Made by a program: the position numbers and the translations under genes. From DASYML01 sp036399835 (GTDB lineage: Bacteria; Acidobacteriota; Blastocatellia; Pyrinomonadales; Pyrinomonadaceae): DNA of 35,790 nucleotides. The stretch covers positions 1-35,790 of the forward strand of contig DASWMI010000035.1 of NCBI GenBank assembly GCA_036399835.1, written 5' to 3'. Shown in pieces: positions 8,923 to 17,069 of this stretch; positions within the stretch are counted from its first letter, which is position 1; each line of letters starts with the position of its first letter. Below the pieces are notes generated by a model that had not been told where the DNA came from, did no database searches, and saw nothing but the letters and a program-made list of their open reading frames with translations.

Positions 8923-10317
8923 ATGTTTCGTCGCATTCAACATATTCATTTCGTAGGGATCGGTGGCATCGGCATGTCCGGGATAGCAGAGGTGCTGGCT
9001 AACCTGGGCTTCCGCGTCTCCGGCTCTGACATGAAACATTCGAGCGTGACGGACAGGCTCAAGACACTGGGCGTTGAGTTTTTCGAGAGCCACGATGCCA
9101 AGCATGTCGGCGATGCTCATGTGGTCGTCCGCTCAACCGCCGTGCGCGATGATAACCCTGAGATTCAGGAAGCCAGGCGTCGTTCGATTCCGGTTATCCC
9201 GCGCGCGGAGATGCTGGCGGAATTGATGCGACTGAGGCCGCATTCGGTGGCCGTCGCAGGCTCGCACGGGAAGACTACGACGACCTCCATGGTCGCTTCC
9301 GTGCTCGGTCACGGAGGGCTTGACCCGACCGTCGTGGTCGGCGGCGTGGTCAAGGCTTTCGGGTCGAATGCACGTTTGGGGAAGAGTGATTTAATGGTCG
9401 TTGAAGCGGACGAGAGCGACCGTTCGTTCCTGATGCTCTCGCCGACCATCGCCGTCGTGACGAATATAGACCGCGAGCACATGGACTATTACAACGACAT
9501 GGATGACGTGCAGAAGTGCTTCGCGGATTTCGTCAACAAAGTACCGTTCTACGGCGCATCGGTCCTCTGTCTTGACGACCCGCATGTGCAGGCAGTCATT
9601 CCTCGCGTCCTGCGCAGGCGCTTGACCTACGGGTTGAGCGCGCAGGCGGATGTCTCTGCACACGCGATTCGTTTCGACCAGTCGTTCGGCTCGTCCTTCA
9701 CGGTCTGGCAGGGGACTCAGCCGATTGGCGAAGTGGCTTTACGCGTCCCGGGCATGCACAACGTCTATAACTCGCTGGCGGCCATTGCCGTCGGGCTTGA
9801 ATTGAAAGTTCCCTTCGAGCAGATCGCGGAAGCACTGGGCCATTTTACAAACGCGGACAGGCGTTTTCAGTTTAAGGGTGAAGAGGCAGGCGTGCTCGTC
9901 GTGGACGATTACGGTCATCATCCGACGGAGATCAAGGCTACGCTGGCCGCAGCCAAGATCGGCTCGGCTGGTCGTCGGATAGTGGTCCTCTTTCAACCGC
10001 ACAGGTATTCGCGGACGAAAGACCAGCTGGAAGAGTTTGCGCGCTCTTTCAATAACGCGGATGTGCTGCTCGTGACGGACATCTACGCGGCGAGCGAGGA
10101 CCCTATCGAGGGCATCACGTCCGAAGCGCTGACCGATGCCATACAGCGTTACGGGCACAAGGAGGCGCACTACATCGGGCCGCTTGAGAGCGCTGCGCAG
10201 ACGCTGCTCGATTACCTGCGCGAAGGCGACCTGATGATTACACTCGGCGCGGGCAGTATCAATCGCGTCGCGGACCAACTGCTGGCTCTCTTGCGCGGCA
10301 GGGCCACAGCCGTTTGA
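8923..10317 (+). CDS. murC: UDP-MurNAc--L-Ala ligase MurC
   Basis: Cytoplasmic Mur ligase adding L-alanine to UDP-MurNAc, the first amino-acid step. The 464 aa protein has the N-terminal HFVGIGGIGMSGIAEVL Rossmann motif, the P-loop GSHGKTTTT (113-121), VVEADESDRSFL, VTNIDREHMDYY, and the C-terminal VDDYGHHPTEI and FQPHRYSRTKD motifs, all diagnostic for MurC. ATG 8923 is used. murB follows 6 bp downstream, so the two steps committing UDP-GlcNAc to muramic acid peptide are adjacent. Confidence 0.97.
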   Translation: MFRRIQHIHFVGIGGIGMSGIAEVLANLGFRVSGSDMKHSSVTDRLKTLGVEFFESHDAKHVGDAHVVVRSTAVRDDNPEIQEARRRSIPVIPRAEMLAELMRLRPHSVAVAGSHGKTTTTSMVASVLGHGGLDPTVVVGGVVKAFGSNARLGKSDLMVVEADESDRSFLMLSPTIAVVTNIDREHMDYYNDMDDVQKCFADFVNKVPFYGASVLCLDDPHVQAVIPRVLRRRLTYGLSAQADVSAHAIRFDQSFGSSFTVWQGTQPIGEVALRVPGMHNVYNSLAAIAVGLELKVPFEQIAEALGHFTNADRRFQFKGEEAGVLVVDDYGHHPTEIKATLAAAKIGSAGRRIVVLFQPHRYSRTKDQLEEFARSFNNADVLLVTDIYAASEDPIEGITSEALTDAIQRYGHKEAHYIGPLESAAQTLLDYLREGDLMITLGAGSINRVADQLLALLRGRATAV

Positions 10318-10323
10318 AGTTTT

Positions 10324-11388
10324 ATGTCTGCACAGGTAGAGAAAAAATTGGACCTGGAAGCGCGCGACGCGGCGATTGAAGAGATCGCGTCGCGGCTCGG
10401 AGTGCGTGCAGAGCGCGGGCGGCGCTTTGCAGAGTTGACGAGCTTGCGCGTGGGCGGAGCGATTGATTGGGTCATCTCGCCTGAGACAGAGGGACAGGCG
10501 GCGGCTATCATTCATGCGCTGGACCAGTCGGGCATCGCCTGGCGCGCGCTCGGCTCCGGCAGCAACGTGCTGGCCGATGATGCCGAGCATCACTATGTCG
10601 TCGTGAGCACGAAAGAGTTGAAAGGCTCTGCGCAGTTTGAAGGCGAAAGAGTCTCTATCTCTGCGGGCTACTCTCTGCCGCGCCTGTGCGTTGAAGCAGG
10701 GAGGCGCGGGCTGGCCGGGATAGAGGGGCTGGGAGGCATCCCGGGCACTGTCGGCGGCGCGCTCTGGATGAACGCGGGCGCGTATGGGCACGAGATTGGC
10801 GGCGTCACTGAATCGGTCAGGGTCGCACGCGAGGGGCGCGTAGAGGTTGTCCCCGGGAGCGAAATCAAGTGGGACTATCGCCACACCTCTTTCCGCGAGG
10901 GCGAACTGCTGCTCGGCGCGACTCTCAGGCTGAGACCGGATGAGCCTGAAAAGATTAAAGAGCGTATGGAAGAGGCCAAGCGGCAGCGGCTGTCCACGCA
11001 GCCGCACGGCTCGCGCAGCGCCGGCTGCTTCTTCAAAAATCCGCCGGGCAGCCCTATCGGCACGGGCAAGATGATTGACGAAATGGGTCTCAAGGGAACC
11101 AGGCGCGGCAGCGCAGTGGTCTCGCCCGTTCACGCTAACTTCATCGTCACAGAAGGCGAGCACGCGAGCGCGAGCGACGCCCTCGCGCTGGCCGAAGAGA
11201 TTAGAGAACGTATGCGGCGCGAGCGCGGGATTGAATTGGAATACGAAGTCGAGCTGTGGTTTGCGCGGGAAGCAAAGGAAAGCTCGGAGACTGAAGCTCA
11301 GAGCACGGAGTCAAAGGATAAGAATCTGGACCAGCAAACAGACTCCGGACTCCAGACTCCAGACTCCAGACTTGTGGAGGAGAGTTGA
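10324..11388 (+). CDS. murB: UDP-N-acetylenolpyruvoylglucosamine reductase MurB
   Basis: FAD- and NADPH-dependent enzyme reducing enolpyruvyl-UDP-GlcNAc to UDP-MurNAc in the cytoplasm. The 354 aa protein has the FAD-binding signatures LRVGGAIDWVI and GLGGIPGTVGGALWMNAGAYG, the YRHTSFR segment, and SAGCFFKNPPG, where Cys235 occupies the position of the catalytic serine of E. coli MurB; cysteine occurs there in other MurBs. A catalytic Glu is expected in the C-terminal IELEYEVELWF. The last ~35 residues are a polar tail not typical of the family; its end is encoded by a tandem heptad repeat, giving SGLQTPDSR. Overlaps ftsQ by 4 bp. Confidence 0.95.
   Translation: MSAQVEKKLDLEARDAAIEEIASRLGVRAERGRRFAELTSLRVGGAIDWVISPETEGQAAAIIHALDQSGIAWRALGSGSNVLADDAEHHYVVVSTKELKGSAQFEGERVSISAGYSLPRLCVEAGRRGLAGIEGLGGIPGTVGGALWMNAGAYGHEIGGVTESVRVAREGRVEVVPGSEIKWDYRHTSFREGELLLGATLRLRPDEPEKIKERMEEAKRQRLSTQPHGSRSAGCFFKNPPGSPIGTGKMIDEMGLKGTRRGSAVVSPVHANFIVTEGEHASASDALALAEEIRERMRRERGIELEYEVELWFAREAKESSETEAQSTESKDKNLDQQTDSGLQTPDSRLVEES
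11341..11375. repeat. GACTCCA x5 heptad repeat inside the murB 3' end
   Basis: Five tandem 7-bp units (GACTCCG, GACTCCA three times, GACTTGT) lie inside the coding sequence just before the murB stop. Because 7 is not a multiple of 3, successive units are read in different frames, so the encoded tail is not itself repetitive. Gain or loss of one unit would shift the frame and move the stop. Confidence 0.85.
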
Positions 11389-12533
11389 GAGAGCAGGTCA
11401 TCACACCGAGAGCGGGACGAAGCGCGTCGGCGGGCAGCCGTGGGCGCTCAAACGGAGTCGCGCAGCGTCCGGCCAGGCGTGAGCGTGGCGGCAGCGGCAA
11501 CGCGCGCTCGCGCGGCGGCCTGCGAAAATTTCTCTCTTATGCGCCGCTCATCATCAAAGTATTGCTGGCCGTGGCGGCAGGCATTCTGATCTTTGCAGGC
11601 TATCGCGCGGCGGCCTCCGCCTCCTTCTTCCAGGCGCACAGCCTTGACGTGAGCGGCGTCGCGCGCGTGAGCGCGGAAGACGTGCGAGCCATCGTCAGAC
11701 GAAATGTGGTCCAGACGGGGGTCTGGCGCGCAGACCTCAACATGCTCAGCGCAGAGCTTGAGCGTCTGCCCTGGGTGCGTCAGGCCGTCGTCTCGCGCGT
11801 CTTGCCGGACGGTCTGCGCGTCCGCGTCATAGAGCGCGTGCCGCGCGCAGTGGTCCGCACCTCTGGTGGAAAGTTTATCTGGGTTGACGACGATGCGGTC
11901 AGCCTCGGCGCGATGTCTACGACGGACCAGATGCCGGACTTCTTTATACGCGGCTGGGATGAATCCGGGACCAATGAAGGACGCGCCGAGAATCGTCTGC
12001 GCATGCAGAGCTATCTGGCGCTGGCGCGCGATTGGAGTGCGGCTGGACTGGTCCACCGGATTAGCGAAATTAACCTCGGCGACCTGCATGATCTGCGTGT
12101 GCAACTGGCTGGCGACGATTCGCAGATCGAAGTGCGGCTCGGCGAAAAGGATTTTACGAACAGGCTCAGACGCGCTCTGAAAGTGCTCGACGAAGAACGA
12201 CGGACGGCGCGCGGACCCTTCATCACTTACGTCATGGCGCTCGACACGCGGACAGTCATCGGGACCAGTGCGGGCGCACCGTCGGCCACAGAAGTTGCCA
12301 GCGAAGATTCCACGAGCGGCGCGACCAATACAGCCACAACGAATGAGCGTGAAACCAGCGTCGCGCCTGCTGCGAGCCGGAAAAAAGAGAGTACGGATAA
12401 GCCTGCGAACAGAAAGAGCGAGCGGCAGGCTGATAAGAGGGAAGCTGATAAAGAGCGCGATAAGAAGAGGAAGTCAAAGGACAATGCTAAGGACGACGCT
12501 AAATCTGAGACTCGTCCACGCAGGGTCGGCTAA
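11385..12533 (+). CDS. ftsQ: Cell division protein FtsQ with a long charged C-terminal tail
   Basis: Bitopic membrane protein of the divisome (FtsQLB). The start is taken as TTG 11385, overlapping the murB stop (TTGA), with a GGAGGAGAG sequence just upstream. Layout of the 382 aa: basic cytoplasmic tail 1-50, transmembrane helix about 53-76, POTRA domain about 82-155 (SLDVSGVARVSAEDV, LPWVRQAVVSRVLPDGLRV), FtsQ beta-domain to about 285, then ~98 residues of low-complexity sequence, first Ser/Thr/Ala-rich, then dense in Lys/Glu/Asp/Arg (KREADKERDKKRKSKDN). Topology places this tail in the periplasm. The POTRA and FtsQ domains fit the family; the tail is the unusual part. Confidence 0.9.
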   Translation: MREQVITPRAGRSASAGSRGRSNGVAQRPARRERGGSGNARSRGGLRKFLSYAPLIIKVLLAVAAGILIFAGYRAAASASFFQAHSLDVSGVARVSAEDVRAIVRRNVVQTGVWRADLNMLSAELERLPWVRQAVVSRVLPDGLRVRVIERVPRAVVRTSGGKFIWVDDDAVSLGAMSTTDQMPDFFIRGWDESGTNEGRAENRLRMQSYLALARDWSAAGLVHRISEINLGDLHDLRVQLAGDDSQIEVRLGEKDFTNRLRRALKVLDEERRTARGPFITYVMALDTRTVIGTSAGAPSATEVASEDSTSGATNTATTNERETSVAPAASRKKESTDKPANRKSERQADKREADKERDKKRKSKDNAKDDAKSETRPRRVG

Positions 12534-12599
12534 AGCGATTCCAGGCTCTCGTTAAAACTCGTGTGCCTGAAGATTTAATCTCTTAACCGAAAGGAAGCC

Positions 12600-13862
12600 A
12601 TGGCTAAACGCGCGTCACACACTGTCGGCCTAGATATAGGGACAAGCAAGGTGACGTGTATCATCGGCGAGCAGGGCGACAGTGGTCTGCTCGAAGTCGT
12701 CGGGATAGGCGAGGCGGAAGCGCGCGGGCTTCGTAAAGGCGTTATCGTCAACCCCGATGCGGCTGTCGATGCCATCAAGCGCGCAGTGGATGATGCCGAG
12801 CGCATGAGCGGCCTCGAAGCCGAGGAGGTCACGATCAATCTCGCAGGCTCGCACATTATGGGTTTTAACGGGCAGGCGATTGTCGCCGTCTCAGGCCGCG
12901 ACCGCGAAATCACAGCCGATGATGTCAGGCGCGCGATTGATTCCGCCTGCGCCATACAGCTTCCTGCTGGACGCGAGATTGTGGACCGATTGCCGCAGGA
13001 GTTTATCGTAGACGATCAGGACGGCATCAACGACCCTGTGGGCATGATCGGCGCTCGCCTCGCCGTCAAGGTTCACATCGTGACCAGCCCCGTGACGGCG
13101 CGACAGAACGCCATCAATGCCGTCAACCGCGCCGGACTGGTCGTCGCCGACATGGTGCTCGAACAACTTGCTGCCGCAGAGGCCACGCTGTCTGATGATG
13201 ACAAGGAGTTCGGCGCGGCCCTCGTTGACATCGGCGCGGAGACCACAGGGCTGGTCATCTACCAGCGCGGCGCTGTCCAGCACACGGCGGTCTTCCCGCT
13301 CGGCGGCTCGCACTTTACCAACGATATAGCCTTCGGGCTGCGCACGCCGATTCCCGAAGCCGAGAAGATTAAACGCACGGTCGGCTGCGCTTACAGCGCG
13401 AGCCTCAACGAGATGGAGCGCGGAGAATTGATTGAGGTGCCTTCCGTCGGAGGGCGCGCGCCGCGACAACTTTCGCGACAGATATTGTGCGACATCTTGC
13501 AGCCGCGCGCCGAAGAGGTCTTGATGCACGTCGCGGATGAGATCAGGGATTCCGGGTGGGAGAGGCAGTTGTCGAGCGGCGTCGTGCTCTCAGGGGGCGG
13601 GGCGCTACTCGATGGTATATGCGAGATCGCCGAGCAGGTCTTCGACGCTCCCGTGCGGCTCGGCTATCCTGAAAGAGACCGCTTCGGCGGGCTGGTCGAA
13701 GACGTGCAAAGCCCCGCCTGGGCCGCCGCCACGGGTCTCTCACTGGTCGCGCAACGCGCGCAGGATGCTGAAGCCCGGGCCGGTATGGGACGCAGAGGCT
13801 CTGCCGGACGCCTGACCCACTTTGTTTCAAAATTTCGGAATCGTTTTAGTAGTATTTTTTGA
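12600..13862 (+). CDS. ftsA: Cell division ATPase FtsA
   Basis: Actin-like ATPase that anchors FtsZ to the membrane. The 420 aa protein has the phosphate-1 motif VGLDIGTSKV at the N-terminus, the 1C domain (GFNGQAIVAVSGRDREIT), phosphate-2 ALVDIGAETTGLVIY, the GGSHFTNDIAFGL segment, the adenosine motif VVLSGGGALLDGI, and a C-terminal amphipathic helix (THFVSKFRNRFSSIF) that serves as membrane anchor. ATG 12600 has a good ribosome-binding site (AAAGGAAG) upstream. Encoded 137 bp before ftsZ, its direct partner. Confidence 0.97.
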   Translation: MAKRASHTVGLDIGTSKVTCIIGEQGDSGLLEVVGIGEAEARGLRKGVIVNPDAAVDAIKRAVDDAERMSGLEAEEVTINLAGSHIMGFNGQAIVAVSGRDREITADDVRRAIDSACAIQLPAGREIVDRLPQEFIVDDQDGINDPVGMIGARLAVKVHIVTSPVTARQNAINAVNRAGLVVADMVLEQLAAAEATLSDDDKEFGAALVDIGAETTGLVIYQRGAVQHTAVFPLGGSHFTNDIAFGLRTPIPEAEKIKRTVGCAYSASLNEMERGELIEVPSVGGRAPRQLSRQILCDILQPRAEEVLMHVADEIRDSGWERQLSSGVVLSGGGALLDGICEIAEQVFDAPVRLGYPERDRFGGLVEDVQSPAWAAATGLSLVAQRAQDAEARAGMGRRGSAGRLTHFVSKFRNRFSSIF

Positions 13863-13999
13863 CAAGTTGTTGTATGCTGCGACGCCAGCCGGCACAAGAT
13901 GTAGTCCGCAAGATATAGTGCCTCCGGCGCGCAGCACCCAAGATAACCTACTTCGTGCTTCGGAGCGACAAAACCGCTTTGAGTGAAAGGATAGACATT

Positions 14000-15154
14000 A
14001 TGACACCGGATGGCCGCCAACCGGGCAGTGGTATCAATATTTTCATTGATGACGATCCGCCGATTACAGGCGCACGCATCAAGGTGATTGGCGTCGGCGG
14101 CGGTGGAGGCAACGCCGTCAACCGCATGATCGAAGCCGGCATCGAAGGCATTGAATTCCTCGTCGCCAACACGGACCTGCAAGCTTTGAAACGCTCGCGT
14201 GCGCCGATCAAGATTCAACTGGGTGGGCGTCTGACGAAGGGTCTCGGCGCGGGCGCTAATCCGAACATCGGTCGCGAAGCTGCGCTCGAAGATACAGAGA
14301 AGATTATCGAGGTGCTTGAGGGCGCGGATATGGTCTTCGTCACGACCGGGTTGGGCGGCGGCACAGGGACAGGCGCGGCTCCCATCATCGCCAGCCTGGC
14401 GACGGAACTCAACGCGCTCACGGTCGCCGTCGTGACCAAGCCTTTTCACTTCGAGGGTCGTCGTCGCATGCAGCAGGCCGAGCAGGGTTTGAGGGAATTG
14501 CGCGAGTGTGTTGATACGGTGATTACGATTCCCAATGAGCGCCTGCTTCACACGGTCGAACGCAATTCTTCGCTCTCGGATTCTTTCAAGGTCGCGGATG
14601 ATGTGCTGCGACAGGCCGTGCAGGGAATCAGCGACCTCATCACTGTGCCCGGACTCATTAACCTGGACTTCGCGGACGTGAAGGCGATCATGGCCGGCAT
14701 GGGTCTGGCGTTGATGGGAGCGGGGCGAGCCAGCGGTGAGCATCGCGCGATGGAAGCGACGCATCAGGCCATCTCCAGCCCGCTTCTGGAAGAGGCGACG
14801 ATAGAAGGCGCGAAGGGCGTGCTCATCAACATCACGGGTGGACCAGACCTGACGCTCTACGAGGTCAACGAAGCATCCTCCATCATACGCGAGGCGGCGG
14901 ATGAAGACGCCAACATCATCTTCGGCGCGGTGATTGATGAAAACATGCGCGACGAGATGAAGATCACGGTCATCGCCACGGGCTTTGATAAGGAGATAGC
15001 CGACATTGGCGCGCCAACCGGGAGCGCCTCTTTGCCAGCAACCCCACAGCGCTACACGCAGCGTCCGGGCGATGACTTGCAGCGCCCGACCGTCAACCCT
15101 ACGCGCACGGACGATCTGGATGTCCCGACCTTTATTCGCAAGAAGGCAGATTAA
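14000..15154 (+). CDS. ftsZ: Tubulin-like cell division GTPase FtsZ
   Basis: Polymerising GTPase that forms the Z-ring. The 384 aa protein has IKVIGVGGGGGNAVNRMI, the tubulin signature GGGTGTG (119-125), the T7-loop region GLINLDFADVKAIM, a variable linker and the conserved C-terminal peptide DLDVPTFIRKKAD that binds FtsA. I choose ATG 14000 because AAAGGA (13986-13991) lies 8 bp upstream; an in-frame GTG at 13955 would add 15 residues before MTPDGRQ. The 137-bp gap after ftsA could hold a promoter (a TATAGT at 13914-13919), but no matching -35 element is clear. Confidence 0.97.
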   Translation: MTPDGRQPGSGINIFIDDDPPITGARIKVIGVGGGGGNAVNRMIEAGIEGIEFLVANTDLQALKRSRAPIKIQLGGRLTKGLGAGANPNIGREAALEDTEKIIEVLEGADMVFVTTGLGGGTGTGAAPIIASLATELNALTVAVVTKPFHFEGRRRMQQAEQGLRELRECVDTVITIPNERLLHTVERNSSLSDSFKVADDVLRQAVQGISDLITVPGLINLDFADVKAIMAGMGLALMGAGRASGEHRAMEATHQAISSPLLEEATIEGAKGVLINITGGPDLTLYEVNEASSIIREAADEDANIIFGAVIDENMRDEMKITVIATGFDKEIADIGAPTGSASLPATPQRYTQRPGDDLQRPTVNPTRTDDLDVPTFIRKKAD

Positions 15155-15178
15155 AAGAGGACGCCAAGACGACGTAAA

Positions 15179-15235
15179 ACGTAAATCGTGAATCGTGAAT
15201 GGCTGTTTGGTCCATTCACGATTCACGATTTACGT
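15179..15235. repeat. 24-bp perfect hairpin of heptads after ftsZ
   Basis: Arms 15179-15202 and 15212-15235 are perfect 24-bp inverted repeats around a 9-nt loop. Each arm is built of heptads (GTAAATC, GTGAATC, GTGAATG; and CATTCAC, GATTCAC, GATTTAC). A TGGTCCA site spans the loop and second arm. It lies 24 bp past the ftsZ stop and could end the dcw transcript or protect its 3' end, although the following sequence is CTTTAGTTTGC rather than a clean T-tract. The rest of the 300-bp gap to the next gene (15236-15454) shows no further structure I can name. Confidence 0.88.
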
Positions 15236-15454
15236 CTTTAGTTTGCTTTCTTCACTTTGCCTTTTTACTTCTTCTCGTGTAGCATGTCGCACATTCACCG
15301 CAGGAATTTTCCATACGGGTCTTAACAATTTACTCTCCTCGAATGGCCGCAGCCTGCGAGAGGTAGGTTATTGGTTTCGCGCCATGTCCAGAGCGCAAGT
15401 ATGCGCCGGGTGCGAGAGCCACAGTCCCCCAGATTTTGGAGGTAAGAGAGCAAA

Positions 15455-15901
15455 GTGAATCGTAAACTTATTCGCACAACACTGGCCGACGTCAAAGCAA
15501 AGGGACGCGATAGCGCCCCGCCGAGAGAGCGCGTCAGCGCTCCCGCAACCCGGACTTCTTCAAGCGGCGACGGTGGCTCGCAGTCAGCGCCATCGCGCCC
15601 CGCGCAACATTCATCTTCCGCATCATCCGTACAGGTGCGCAAACGCACGCCCCCTCCGAACGAAACAAACGCGGAGCTTTTCTACTATAAAAAGCAGATT
15701 GACGCGCACACGCTGATGGTCATCGTGCTACAGGACGGCGAAGAGATCGAGGGCACTATCGAGTGGTATGATAAGAGTGCGCTCAAGGTCAATCGCAAGT
15801 CTTTGCCGAACCTGTTAGTGCTCAAGCACAACATCAAATATATGTACAAGGCTGACGAGCGCGACGGCAAAGAGACCAAAGAGAGTAAGGACGAGAAATA
15901 A
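15455..15901 (+). CDS. hfq: Hfq-like RNA chaperone with disordered N-terminal extension
   Basis: The C-terminal part (about 73-133 of 148) matches the Hfq/LSm fold: FYYKKQIDAHTLMVIVL, QDGEEIEGTIEWYDKSALKV (Sm1), then NLLVLKHNIKYMY (Sm2). Classic Hfq has YKHAIST at the Sm2 position; here it is LKHNIKY, keeping the KH pair that contacts RNA. The first ~70 residues are Ser/Pro/Ala/Arg-rich and look disordered, which is unusual because ordinary Hfq starts almost at the LSm fold. The end is Lys/Glu-rich. Start GTG 15455 with GGAGG at 15438-15442. Expected role: hexameric RNA chaperone for small-RNA regulation; this assignment is family-based. Confidence 0.82.
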   Translation: MNRKLIRTTLADVKAKGRDSAPPRERVSAPATRTSSSGDGGSQSAPSRPAQHSSSASSVQVRKRTPPPNETNAELFYYKKQIDAHTLMVIVLQDGEEIEGTIEWYDKSALKVNRKSLPNLLVLKHNIKYMYKADERDGKETKESKDEK

Positions 15902-15904
15902 ACT

Positions 15905-15935
15905 CTCGCTCCCGCTCGTCTAGGCGAGGAGCGAG
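15905..15935. terminator. Possible hairpin after hfq
   Basis: CTCGCTCC (15905-15912) pairs with GGAGCGAG (15928-15935), 3 bp after the hfq stop. No T-tract follows, so it may only be a stabilising 3' stem. Confidence 0.3.
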
Positions 15936-15992
15936 TCGCGCGTGCTTCATTAGAGAAAAACTTCGCGCCTTCTCATTGTGCCGCGTTGAGTC

Positions 15993-17060
15993 ATGACAGA
16001 ATCGCTGCACAGTTTATCTTCCGTAGGCCCTCGCCACAGGCGGCGACTGCCTCGTATCGGCATCACGATGGGCGACCCGGCGGGCATTGGTCCAGAGGTT
16101 GTGCTCAAGGCTGTCGCCGAAGAGGAAGTCCTGCGCGTCTGTGTGCCTGTGATTATCGGTGACGCGCAGCTTTTGGCCCACACGGCGCGCACCCTTGATC
16201 TGACATGCGGCTACGACATCCTGCGTCGCGGCGAAACCTTCCCTCAGCGCCTGAGCGAGCCTCTCATCTTTCACCTTGATAATATCAGCGGGCACATAGA
16301 GCTTGGGATTGAATCCGGCGTGGCGGGAAAGGCTGCCGCAGAGTATATAGAGGCCGCCGTCGAGTTGTGCGCGGCGGGCCTCCTGGATGCGATTACGACC
16401 GCGCCCATTAACAAGCGCGCGCTCTTTCTGGGCGGCTACAGCTTTCCGGGCCACACGGAATTTCTGGCCCACCTGACCGGCGCGGAAGAATACGCTATGG
16501 CTTTCGTGGCGGCCAATCTGCGCATCGTGCTTCTTTCCACACACGTTCCTCTGGCTGAGGCTATACGTCTCGTTGAGCGCGACCGTCTCCTGCGCGTGAT
16601 TCAGCTGGCGCACCGAGAATTAAAGCGCTGGGGCATAGAGCGCCCGCGTATAGCCGTCGCCGCGCTCAACCCTCATGGGGCGGAAGGCGGGCTGTTCGGC
16701 GTCGAAGAGGCTGCGGAGATCGTCCCGGCTGTCGAAGCTTGTCATGGGAAGGAAGACTTGAACGTGCAAGGGCCTTTCTCCGCCGACACGGTTTTCTTGC
16801 GCGCCTCGCGCGGCGAGTTTGATGCGGTCATCGCCTGCTATCACGACCAGGCGATGATTCCCGTCAAGTGCCTCTCTTTTGGCGAGGCCGTCAACGTTAC
16901 ACTCGGACTCCCCTTTATACGAACCTCAGTGGACCACGGCACGGCCTTCGACATCGCCGGCAAGGGTCTGGCCGAGCATTCGAGTATGCTGGCGGCCATC
17001 ACGCTCGCCGCACAGTTGGCCTTACGCGCAGAAGAATCCGGGCGTGCCGTCGAAATTTAA
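15993..17060 (+). CDS. pdxA: 4-hydroxythreonine-4-phosphate dehydrogenase PdxA
   Basis: NAD-dependent metalloenzyme of the DXP-dependent pyridoxal 5'-phosphate pathway, oxidising 4-phosphohydroxy-L-threonine in the cytoplasm. The 355 aa protein has GITMGDPAGIGPEVVLKA, ITTAPINKRAL, SFPGHTEFLAHLTGA, CYHDQAMIPVKCLSFGEAVN and SVDHGTAFDIAGKG; the His in the last three segments form the metal site. ATG 15993 gives a normal length. A receiver-domain gene follows after 9 bp, so the two may share a transcript, with no known functional link. Confidence 0.95.
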   Translation: MTESLHSLSSVGPRHRRRLPRIGITMGDPAGIGPEVVLKAVAEEEVLRVCVPVIIGDAQLLAHTARTLDLTCGYDILRRGETFPQRLSEPLIFHLDNISGHIELGIESGVAGKAAAEYIEAAVELCAAGLLDAITTAPINKRALFLGGYSFPGHTEFLAHLTGAEEYAMAFVAANLRIVLLSTHVPLAEAIRLVERDRLLRVIQLAHRELKRWGIERPRIAVAALNPHGAEGGLFGVEEAAEIVPAVEACHGKEDLNVQGPFSADTVFLRASRGEFDAVIACYHDQAMIPVKCLSFGEAVNVTLGLPFIRTSVDHGTAFDIAGKGLAEHSSMLAAITLAAQLALRAEESGRAVEI

Positions 17061-17069
17061 GGACCTCTC

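Noticed and set aside
9739..11163. A 474-aa open frame on the minus strand across murC and murB
   Set aside because: Same antisense artefact; murC and murB motifs on the + strand are continuous throughout.
13859..13878. TTGACA followed by TATGCT between ftsA and ftsZ
   Set aside because: The spacer is only 8 bp, so these cannot form one sigma-70 promoter.
13664..15226. A 520-aa open frame on the minus strand across ftsA and ftsZ
   Set aside because: It lies wholly opposite two unmistakable conserved genes; GC-rich codon use on the + strand leaves the antisense frame open. The translation has no recognisable motif and is full of Arg/His/Gln.
15195..15458. An 87-aa + strand frame starting inside the ftsZ downstream hairpin
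   Set aside because: Translates one arm of the inverted repeat and the hfq leader; no ribosome-binding site and no protein-like conservation visible.
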